From positions 1-7,150 of the forward strand of contig WRDV01000051.1 in NCBI GenBank assembly GCA_009779655.1: a DNA stretch of 7,150 nt, given 5' to 3'. Source of the stretch: Dehalococcoidia bacterium (lineage in GTDB: Bacteria; Chloroflexota; Dehalococcoidia; Dehalococcoidales; UBA1222). The notes beneath the pieces were generated by a model. That model was not told where the DNA came from. It made no database searches and was given only the letters and a program-made list of their open reading frames with translations. A program made the position numbers and the translations under genes. Shown in pieces: positions 1-5,845 of the stretch (position 1 is the first letter of the stretch; every line of letters starts with the position of its first letter).

Positions 1-1709
1 CTTCCTGTGTAGTCATTACGCAGAATGACGAAGAGCACAATAGCTTCGCCTTTAACTTCGTCCGGTTTGGCCGCAGCGGCTGCCTCAGCTACGGCGCTAT
101 GACCGACAATAGCGTGTTCCAGCTCAGCCGTGCTGATGCGGTGCCCTGATACCTTAATAACTTCATCGGCGCGGCCTAATAACCACCAGTAGCCGTCATC
201 ATCTTTCATGGAATAGTCTCCCGGCGCGTAGTACCCAGGGAAGCGCGACCAGTAGGTTTTTTGGTATAGATCGGAGTTGCCGTATACATCCAGCAGCATG
301 CCGGGCCAAGGTTTGCGAATGGCGATAAAACCGGTTTGATTTGGGGCGGCCTCTTTGCCGTCGGCATCTAACACCACAGGATCTACACCGGGTAGCGGCA
401 GAGTGGCAGATCCCGGCTTTAGAGGATAAGACTGAATCCCGGCGCATGGCGCAATCATAAAGCCGCCGGTTTCAGTTTGCCACCAAGTATCAATGATAGG
501 ACAGTTCTCGTATCCGATGTGCTTATAATACCATCGCCATGCCTCCGGGTTGATGGCCTCCCCTACCGAGCCCATTACTTGTAGGCTAGAAAGGTCATGT
601 TTGGCAAGCCATTCCTCACCATTGCGCATGAACATACGAATGGCGGTTGGAGATGTATAAAATATGCTTGCCTTATATTTATCAATAATCTGCCACCAGC
701 GATCAATCGCAGGGTAGTCCGGTGCGCCTTCATAAATGACTGAAGTAAGCCCTAACGCTAGCGGAGCATATACCAGATAACTGTGGCCGGTAATCCAGCC
801 GGCGTCGGCAGTACACCAGTAGATGGAATCATCACTCGGGTTAAAAGCCCATTGCAGAGTCTTAGAAGCGTAGAGTATGTAACCTGCAGTGCCGTGTAAA
901 ATGCCCTTAGGTTTGCCGGTTGTGCCGGATGTGTAAAGAATAAAAAGCGGGTCAGTTGAGTCCATGGACTCAGGCGCGACAAGAGTGTCATCGTTATTAT
1001 CCAGCACGTCGGATAGCCATACGTCTTTGTCCGGGTTGATGGCCGGTTCATGGGTGGTATACTTCACAACCAGCACTTTCTCAATACTGGGGCACATAGT
1101 TACCGCTTCGTCCACGATTGCTTTGAGCGCTAAAATCTTGCCGCGGCGATAGCCGCCGCTTGCGGTTATTATGAGCTTGGCATTGGAGTCATTTACGCGA
1201 TCGGCAATCGCCTGAGCGCTGAAGCCTGAGAATACCACGCAGTGAATGGCTCCTATGCGGGCGCAGGCCAGCATAGCAGTAACAAGCTCCGGAATCATTG
1301 GCAGATAAATGGCAACCCTGTCGCCTTTCCGCACTCCCATCTTCTTAAGCGCGGCGGCGAAACGATTAACGTCGCGGAACAAATCTGCGTAGGAGATTGT
1401 GCGCGTATCGCCCATTTCGCCTTCCCAATAGATGGCGACCTTGGAGCGCTTTGAGCTTTTTGCATGGCGGTCTACGCATTGTACGCAGGCATTGAGCTTT
1501 CCTCCTGTAAACCAGCGCCCGTAGGGCGGATTCCAGTCAAGCACCTTATCCCAAGGTTTGTCCCATGTGAGCGAACTTGCCTGCTCGCCCCAAAAGCTTT
1601 CGGGGTCGTCAATGGAGCGTTTGTGCAAATCTTGGTAACGCTTTAACGGCCAAAAATAGTCGTTGGTTTGTAAATTACGCTTCTCCACGCTCTTGTCGAT
1701 AATGGTCAT
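1..1709 (-). CDS. acs: Acetyl-CoA synthetase (AMP-forming), C-terminus cut by the window edge
   Basis: Activates acetate to acetyl-AMP and then acetyl-CoA in the cytoplasm, the entry point for acetate as a carbon source. The frame is open from ATG 1709 to the window edge: 569 codons with no stop. The family is about 630-660 residues, so roughly the last 70-80 are missing, including the usual acetylated C-terminal lysine. Visible ANL-superfamily motifs are the phosphate-binding loop YTSGTTGKPKG (259-269), TADAGWITGHSY (300-311), DTWWQTETGG (407-416), the GD of YAPGDYS (495-501) and the hinge-region GRADEVIKVSGHRISTAE (512-529). The second Trp of TWWQTETG (W410) matches the Trp that restricts the acyl pocket to acetate in known Acs enzymes, so acetate rather than a longer acid is the likely substrate. 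The start is supported by AGGAGGAG at 1712-1719, close to the ATG. It lies 27 bp downstream of the nucleotidyltransferase gene, probably in the same transcript. Confidence 0.95.
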   Translation of the reverse strand, partial: MTIIDKSVEKRNLQTNDYFWPLKRYQDLHKRSIDDPESFWGEQASSLTWDKPWDKVLDWNPPYGRWFTGGKLNACVQCVDRHAKSSKRSKVAIYWEGEMGDTRTISYADLFRDVNRFAAALKKMGVRKGDRVAIYLPMIPELVTAMLACARIGAIHCVVFSGFSAQAIADRVNDSNAKLIITASGGYRRGKILALKAIVDEAVTMCPSIEKVLVVKYTTHEPAINPDKDVWLSDVLDNNDDTLVAPESMDSTDPLFILYTSGTTGKPKGILHGTAGYILYASKTLQWAFNPSDDSIYWCTADAGWITGHSYLVYAPLALGLTSVIYEGAPDYPAIDRWWQIIDKYKASIFYTSPTAIRMFMRNGEEWLAKHDLSSLQVMGSVGEAINPEAWRWYYKHIGYENCPIIDTWWQTETGGFMIAPCAGIQSYPLKPGSATLPLPGVDPVVLDADGKEAAPNQTGFIAIRKPWPGMLLDVYGNSDLYQKTYWSRFPGYYAPGDYSMKDDDGYWWLLGRADEVIKVSGHRISTAELEHAIVGHSAVAEAAAAAKPDEVKGEAIVLFVILRNDYTG

Positions 1710-1711
1710 TT

Positions 1712-1719
1712 CTCCTCCT
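1712..1719 (-). promoter_or_regulatory. Strong ribosome binding site for acs
   Basis: On the minus strand AGGAGGAG lies just before ATG 1709, with about 2-4 nt of spacing depending on which purines pair with 16S rRNA. It is the strongest Shine-Dalgarno sequence in the window. It fixes the acs start and lets acs be translated efficiently even as the second gene of a transcript whose first gene has a GTG start and a weak site. Confidence 0.8.
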
Positions 1720-1736
1720 GTAATTTTCTAGATATG

Positions 1737-2825
1737 TTATCCTATGATTTGTTTTGGTTCCACCATGGAACCTGTTGGCAGCTTGTAGTTCTTAAGAATC
1801 TTTACACGGTTTCCTAGTATTGCTTGTGTGATCTCACAGCCTGACTGCAATACGCAATTATCGGCGGCAATACTGGAGATGAGCTTGCATCCATTTCCTA
1901 TGGTTACCCTTGGCCATATGACCGATGCTGATATCGTTGCGGCTTCTCCAATGTGGCAATGATCTCCAATAACTGCAGGCCCCATAATAACAGCATTAGA
2001 TTCTACCACGCAATTATCCCCTAATAACACAGGACCTTCAAGTTTAGCCGTTGGATGAACTTGTCCGGCTTGTCCGGTAACGACCTCGTTGCCGTTTTGA
2101 AAGCCGTATTTGCCGCTCCTGCCGGAGAGTAAATCGAAATTTAGCCGGCGGTACTTTTCCGGACTACCGATATCAATCCAATAACCCGATGATGCGAAAG
2201 CGCGCACACTAGCGTCTGATGCCAGCATGGATGGGAAAAGCTGGCGTTCTGTGCTGTATTCTGTATCAGTCGGAATCATGTCAAGAACACCGGGCTCAAA
2301 GATATATGTGCCGGCATTAATAAGATTGGTAGTTATCTCATCCTGTCTCGGTTTTTCCAGAAAGCGTGTCACACGCCCATCGCCTTTGGTTTCAACTAGC
2401 CCGTAAGCTGCAGGATTGTCTACCGCGGTGAGCGCTATGGTAACATCAGAATTATTCTCGCGATGGCACTTGAGCATTGCACTGTAGTCAAGATCTGAGA
2501 AAATATCACCATTGAGTACGAAAAAACTGTCATGGGACAACTTTTCGGCGGCGTTTTTTATAGCTCCGGCCGTGCCAAGAGCGGACCTTTCCATGACATA
2601 GTCAATTTTCATATCGAGGCTGTTTGTACAACCGAAGTATTCTTGTATGGATGAAGCTAGATTGGAAAGCGCCAGCACAACTTCATCTATACCATGCTCT
2701 TTGAGATGTCGTAGGACATGCTCTAAAAATGGTTTGTTCAGTACTGGAACCAAAGATTTAGGCGTGTTCCAAGTCAATGGGCGCAGCCTTGTTCCCAGCC
2801 CGCCTGACAAAATGACGGCTTTCAC
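1737..2825 (-). CDS. Sugar-phosphate nucleotidyltransferase with left-handed beta-helix domain (mannose-1-P guanylyltransferase-like)
   Basis: Predicted cytoplasmic enzyme joining a sugar 1-phosphate to an NTP to give an NDP-sugar for glycan or cell-surface synthesis. The 362-residue protein has the two-domain layout of the GlmU/GMPP-like family. The N-terminal nucleotidyltransferase domain (1 to about 235) has GGLGTRLRP (8-16) with the conserved PK (K23), LGTAGAIKNA (83-92), the metal-binding NGD (105-107), EKP (157-159), NAGTYIF (170-176) and WIDIGSPEKY (216-225). The C-terminal part (about 255-345) has hexapeptide-style repeats (VHPTAKLEGPVLLGD, AVIMGPAVIGDHCHIG) of a left-handed beta-helix. 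The sugar and base cannot be told from sequence; guanylyl, thymidylyl and uridylyl members look alike, so no symbol is given. The start is GTG, chosen because MKAVILSGG is the expected beginning of the family; only a weak purine-rich site (GAGCGGAA) lies upstream. acs follows after 27 bp. Confidence 0.88.
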   Translation of the reverse strand: MKAVILSGGLGTRLRPLTWNTPKSLVPVLNKPFLEHVLRHLKEHGIDEVVLALSNLASSIQEYFGCTNSLDMKIDYVMERSALGTAGAIKNAAEKLSHDSFFVLNGDIFSDLDYSAMLKCHRENNSDVTIALTAVDNPAAYGLVETKGDGRVTRFLEKPRQDEITTNLINAGTYIFEPGVLDMIPTDTEYSTERQLFPSMLASDASVRAFASSGYWIDIGSPEKYRRLNFDLLSGRSGKYGFQNGNEVVTGQAGQVHPTAKLEGPVLLGDNCVVESNAVIMGPAVIGDHCHIGEAATISASVIWPRVTIGNGCKLISSIAADNCVLQSGCEITQAILGNRVKILKNYKLPTGSMVEPKQIIG

Positions 2826-2855
2826 TTATAATTCCGCTCAAAAAAATAGTAAGTC

Positions 2856-2884
2856 AGTATATGATACCGACTTCAGAGAGTACA
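2856..2884 (-). promoter_or_regulatory. Candidate sigma70-type promoter for the nucleotidyltransferase-acs pair
   Basis: Reading the minus strand, TGTACT (2884 to 2879) and TATACT (2861 to 2856) are separated by 17 bp. The -10 matches the TATAAT consensus at 5 of 6 positions; the -35 matches TTGACA at only 3 of 6. Transcription would begin near 2849, giving a leader of about 24 nt before the GTG at 2825. The poor -35 and the repeats covering both hexamers suggest a regulated rather than constitutive promoter. This is inferred from sequence alone. Confidence 0.45.
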
Positions 2885-2891
2885 TGATACC
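2856..2891. repeat. Pair of 13-bp direct repeats, putative operator
   Basis: AGTATATGATACC (2856-2868) and AGTACATGATACC (2879-2891) match at 12 of 13 bases and begin 23 bp apart, about two helical turns. The first copy contains a short dyad, GTAT-ATG-ATAC; the second has one mismatch in it. On the minus strand the end of one copy supplies the -35 hexamer and the end of the other supplies the -10 of the candidate promoter. Binding of a repressor to both copies would block RNA polymerase. No regulator gene is present in the window. Confidence 0.5.
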
Positions 2892-2923
2892 AATTTTGAA
2901 AAGATAATTAAAGTTGATGATGT

Positions 2924-2953
2924 CGCGCTGGCAATTGCGCTATTGCGCGCTGG
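2924..2953. repeat. Cluster of short GC-rich direct repeats
   Basis: CGCGCTGG occurs at 2924-2931 and 2946-2953 (22-bp period), and ATTGCGC occurs at 2934-2940 and 2942-2948 (8-bp period). The cluster lies in the spacer 33 bp beyond the operator-like pair. It could be a protein-binding array, or a chance product of a low-complexity stretch. The 22-bp spacing is close to the 23-bp spacing of the neighbouring pair. Confidence 0.35.
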
Positions 2954-3011
2954 TCACGGTTGAGGCGGTTCATCGCAACTACGAATAAAATACCATTGAA
3001 TATTCTACATT

Positions 3012-3039
3012 ACGAGAGGCATGCGGTAGGTCGCCTCGT
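3012..3039. other. Imperfect inverted repeat in the spacer
   Basis: ACGAGAGGC (3012-3020) can pair with GCCTCGT (3033-3039), giving either a 5-bp GAGGC/GCCTC stem or a 7-bp stem with a 2-nt bulge, around a loop of 12 nt. No T-run follows on the plus strand, so it is not a standard intrinsic terminator. It lies about 105 bp upstream of the plus-strand promoter and would not be in that transcript. Confidence 0.25.
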
Positions 3040-3143
3040 GACGATATTTCCAAGCAACAACTGACTGATTACGTCTCAGAGATAAATATCGGGCAGGCGA
3101 AATGGATTTACATACTGAAATTTTGTCTAGCGGCTTAAACTTT

Positions 3144-3172
3144 TTGCATATAAAAAGATTTATATTTATAAT
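3144..3172 (+). promoter_or_regulatory. Candidate sigma70-type promoter for the foldase-hom-thrC operon
   Basis: TTGCAT (3144-3149) and a perfect TATAAT (3167-3172) are separated by 17 bp inside an AT-rich stretch. The -35 matches the consensus at 3 of 6 positions, including the important TTG. The start of transcription would be near 3179, leaving a leader of about 60 nt before the TTG start at 3240. That leader is too short for a typical T-box or other large amino-acid-sensing leader, and I see no leader peptide rich in Thr or Ile codons. Confidence 0.55.
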
Positions 3173-3239
3173 TATTCTGCAATACATGAATACGGAAGCA
3201 GTAGTTAGTGTAACGATATAACTGGAAGGCAGGGCTACT

Positions 3240-4529
3240 TTGTCAAAAGATAAAGAACCGAAAGTGAAACGTATTAAAAAGCAACGCAGCTACTGGCAGC
3301 AACAGGAGTTGCGTCAGCGGATTACCGGAATTATTGGCGTGACTATTGTCGCTGTAGTTGTCGTTATTATGGCTTCGGGTTGGTTTTTTAGGCAATATCT
3401 CCCGATTGATCGTCATATGCGCGCAGATGTGATGGAGGTATGCGGAGAGAAATATAACATGGCATATTTTGTCAATATGCTTACCTATGTTTCCGGCGAA
3501 TATATTCAGTTTGCGGAATATTTCTTGGATAGCGCGGAGCGGAGCATCGAGGACAGCGCTATAGTTCGCATTGCTAGCGCTAAGCTTGGCATCACAGTTA
3601 CTGACGATGATGTGAAGCAGTATATCAAAGCGTGGAATGAATTCTACGGTCCGTACTATGGCGTGACGATACAGAGCAATGCGGCTACGCGCGATTTAGT
3701 GCGCAAACAGCTTTTAGAGCAGCGTTTGCGCGAAGATTATTTTGGTATTAATGTGCCCGCTACGGCCGAGTATCGCGATGTGGCGGCTATGTTATTGGAA
3801 AGTCAAAGCCAAGTAAATGAAATTCTTGCGCGTCTTGCCCTAGGCGAGAGCTTTGAGACTCTTGCCGCAGAGTATTCATTGAATAGTACGACCAAGAGCG
3901 ATAGCGCGCTGGGCGCTCATCCGAAAGGTGTGTTTGATACCATATTGTTTTCTCAAGGCATGGATGACGCCATTTTTAAACAGCCCGTCGGCAGTTTAGG
4001 AGTATATTATGATGACAGTAGCGCCAAGTCGATTGGCTATTGGCTGGTGAAAGTCACCGGTCGCGACGAGGACAAAGGCGAGGTACGAGTCTCAGGCATG
4101 TTGCTTTCCAGCTTGGAAGAAGCAAAAGATATTAAATCGAGACTAGATCGCGGCGAGAGCTTTGTTGTATTGGCAGAACAGTACTCACAATGCTGGTCGG
4201 ATGAAGACAAGGACGACCTTGGATGGATGAAGTACTCCGATATTAATAAGGCTTATGCCGCTTACGTTTCCGGTAACAGTACTGCTATCGGCAAAGTGAG
4301 CGATCCGATTGAGGATACTGATCAGGAAACTAAAGGCGGTTATTGGTTGTTTAAAGTCGTTTCCGTCAAAGCAGATGAAAATGTTTCGGCAGAGGATCGA
4401 GCTACTCTTATCGACAAGGCTTATAAAGCTTGGCTAGAGGAGCTAAAGGCTGATACGCAGACATATTCGGTAATAAGCTATCTTGATGAAGACAAGCGCG
4501 ACTTTGCTGTGTCACGAGCAGGCAAATAG
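3240..4529 (+). CDS. Membrane-anchored SurA/PrsA-like foldase with two degenerate parvulin domains
   Basis: Likely an extracytoplasmic chaperone for exported proteins. The 429-residue protein has a basic N-terminus (KVKRIKKQR), one membrane segment at about 28-50 with no lipobox or clear cleavage site (signal anchor, C-terminus outside), a SurA-like helical region (about 58-175), two parvulin-like domains (about 178-273 and 280-375) and a C-terminal helix. Domain 2 shows the family pattern clearly: EEAKDIKSRLDRGESFVVLA, DDLGW (325-329) and KVSDPI. In both domains the SHIL strand reads AAMLL or SGMLL (His replaced by A183 and G286), and the GYH-I-KV strand reads GYWLVKV or GYWLFKV (W268, W369). 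Both active-site histidines are therefore missing, so chaperone activity without isomerase activity is likely. The TTG start is chosen because the frame begins just before the basic anchor; GGAAGG (3224-3229) and AGGG (3231-3234) lie upstream, and the next Met (44) is inside the membrane segment. hom starts 8 bp after the stop. Confidence 0.82.
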   Translation: MSKDKEPKVKRIKKQRSYWQQQELRQRITGIIGVTIVAVVVVIMASGWFFRQYLPIDRHMRADVMEVCGEKYNMAYFVNMLTYVSGEYIQFAEYFLDSAERSIEDSAIVRIASAKLGITVTDDDVKQYIKAWNEFYGPYYGVTIQSNAATRDLVRKQLLEQRLREDYFGINVPATAEYRDVAAMLLESQSQVNEILARLALGESFETLAAEYSLNSTTKSDSALGAHPKGVFDTILFSQGMDDAIFKQPVGSLGVYYDDSSAKSIGYWLVKVTGRDEDKGEVRVSGMLLSSLEEAKDIKSRLDRGESFVVLAEQYSQCWSDEDKDDLGWMKYSDINKAYAAYVSGNSTAIGKVSDPIEDTDQETKGGYWLFKVVSVKADENVSAEDRATLIDKAYKAWLEELKADTQTYSVISYLDEDKRDFAVSRAGK

Positions 4530-4537
4530 GAGAGGCT

Positions 4538-5845
4538 ATGGCTCAGAAAACCATTGGCATAGGGCTGATGGGCATTGGTGTTATCGGTAGCAAAGTCGCA
4601 AATGTGCTGATTGAAAGAGCGCATTTGCTATCGGGATGCGCCGGTTGCGCTGTTGCTTTGCGCAAAATCAAGGTTATTGAGAGCGACTTGTCTCGTCCGC
4701 AGGTGCAAGCGATGGATCCAAAGTTGTTCACAACCGACGATGAAGAATTCTTTAATTTGCCGGACGTGGACATCATTATTGAGCTTATCGGCGGAGAGTA
4801 TCCGGCATTTGAGTATCAAAAGCGCGCCATTAAGGCCCATAAACATGTGGTAACCGCCAACAAGGAAGTCATCGCTAAGCATGGAGCGGAGTTGTTTATG
4901 CTGGCTGAGCAGAACAATGTCAGCATACGCTATGAAGCATCTGTCGGCGGCGGCATTCCTCTGATTGCGCCATTCCAGCGCGACTTGATTGCTAATCGTA
5001 TTAATGGCATCTACGGCATCATTAATGGAACTACCAACTATATTTTGAGCACTATGGCCAAAGACGGCACAGATTTTGAAGTTGCCTTATCGCAAGCTCA
5101 GAAGTTGGGTTATGCCGAAGCTAATCCGCGCAATGATATAGAGGGTATCGATGCGGCTTATAAAATTGCTATAATGGCCACGCTTGCTTTTCGAAGCCGC
5201 GTGGGCCCTGAGCAGGTATTCTGCGAGGGAATCTCGCGGCTGTCGAGACAGGATTTCCAATATGCCAGAGAAATGGGTTTTGCCATTAAACTACTGGCTA
5301 TTGCAAAACAGGATGACGGAGAAATTGAAGCGCGGGTTCACCCCGTGTTTATTCCCGCAGATGGTTTTCTTGCTAAGGTTGATGGCGTGTATAACGCTGT
5401 GCTTGTGGACGGAGATCTTACGGGACAGGTGACTTTCACCGGTAAAGGAGCCGGCGCTTCAGCTACATCAAGCGCGGTAGTTGCTGATGCGGTTGCTATC
5501 GCGCGACAGGTTGTATCAGGCCGGCATGAGCCGATTTTGAGGCAAAATGATAAGGCGCGCATCAAGCCAATGGCACAGATTGTAACGCGTTACTTCATAC
5601 GTATGTCTATCGCTGACCAGCCCGGTGTGTTGGCGCAGGTTGCATCAGCTTTTGGCGTGCATAATATCTCTATTGCTTCTGCTATCCAAAAAGAAACTGC
5701 GCCTGACAAAACAGCGGAAATTGTAATAATGACACATCCGGCTAAAGAAGAAGCTATACAATCGGCCTTTGCAGATTTCAAGAAGCTGGATGTTGTCAAA
5801 GAAGTGCATAATTTCGTACGTGTGGAGATGGGGGAATATGTCTAA
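4538..5845 (+). CDS. hom: Homoserine dehydrogenase with C-terminal ACT domain
   Basis: Reduces aspartate 4-semialdehyde to homoserine with NAD(P)H in the cytoplasm, the branch step towards threonine and methionine. The 435 residues match the usual bacterial monofunctional form. The Rossmann loop GIGVIG (12-17) is followed by TANKE (106-110), the substrate-domain stretch YEASVGGGIPLI (132-143), NGTTNYIL (163-170) and the family signature LGYAEANPRNDIEGIDAAYK (190-209). By alignment to the yeast enzyme, K109, E194, D205 and K209 correspond to the catalytic and substrate-binding K117, E208, D219 and K223, so it should be active. Residues about 352-430 form an ACT domain (MSIADQPGVLAQVASAFG), which in this family commonly mediates feedback inhibition by threonine. 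The ATG is preceded by AGGAGAGG (4528-4535), overlapping the foldase stop codon, so translation is probably coupled. It overlaps thrC by 8 nt. Confidence 0.97.
   Translation: MAQKTIGIGLMGIGVIGSKVANVLIERAHLLSGCAGCAVALRKIKVIESDLSRPQVQAMDPKLFTTDDEEFFNLPDVDIIIELIGGEYPAFEYQKRAIKAHKHVVTANKEVIAKHGAELFMLAEQNNVSIRYEASVGGGIPLIAPFQRDLIANRINGIYGIINGTTNYILSTMAKDGTDFEVALSQAQKLGYAEANPRNDIEGIDAAYKIAIMATLAFRSRVGPEQVFCEGISRLSRQDFQYAREMGFAIKLLAIAKQDDGEIEARVHPVFIPADGFLAKVDGVYNAVLVDGDLTGQVTFTGKGAGASATSSAVVADAVAIARQVVSGRHEPILRQNDKARIKPMAQIVTRYFIRMSIADQPGVLAQVASAFGVHNISIASAIQKETAPDKTAEIVIMTHPAKEEAIQSAFADFKKLDVVKEVHNFVRVEMGEYV

Larger units (their letters stand above)
2826..3239. other. Divergent intergenic region without a supported gene
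   Basis: This 414-bp spacer separates the two divergent clusters. It holds the candidate minus-strand promoter with its repeats (2856-2891), a GC-rich repeat cluster (2924-2953), a weak hairpin (3012-3039) and the candidate plus-strand promoter (3144-3172). The right half, from about 3140, is AT-rich. Short open frames exist: a plus-strand frame ending at the TGA near 2962 that reads KIIKVDDVALAIALLRAGHG, another of about 50 codons ending at the TAA near 3137, and a minus-strand frame 3005-3187. None has a convincing start with a ribosome site or a recognisable family. A decayed gene remnant cannot be excluded. Confidence 0.6.

Noticed and set aside
758..1051. 97-codon minus-strand open frame within acs
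   Set aside because: It is an out-of-frame shadow of acs, whose own frame carries all the family motifs through this region.
964..1646. Three plus-strand open frames opposite acs
   Set aside because: They are antisense to a fully motif-supported acs coding region and show no family features or ribosome sites.
2921..2990. tRNA-like sequence (GGTTCATCGCAAC resembles a T-arm)
   Set aside because: No matching acceptor stem, D-arm or anticodon arm could be folded around it.
3005..3187. 60-codon minus-strand open frame in the spacer
   Set aside because: It overlaps the AT-rich plus-strand promoter, has no ribosome site I can see and no recognisable motif; its composition looks like chance translation of AT-rich DNA.
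3179..3239. T-box or other amino-acid-sensing leader before the foldase-hom-thrC operon
   Set aside because: If the candidate promoter is right the leader is about 60 nt, too short, and no T-box-like sequence or Thr-rich leader peptide is visible.
5769..5837. Upstream extension of the threonine synthase frame
   Set aside because: These 23 codons lie inside hom and do not look like a ThrC N-terminus; ATG 5838 has a purine-rich ribosome site and gives the expected length.
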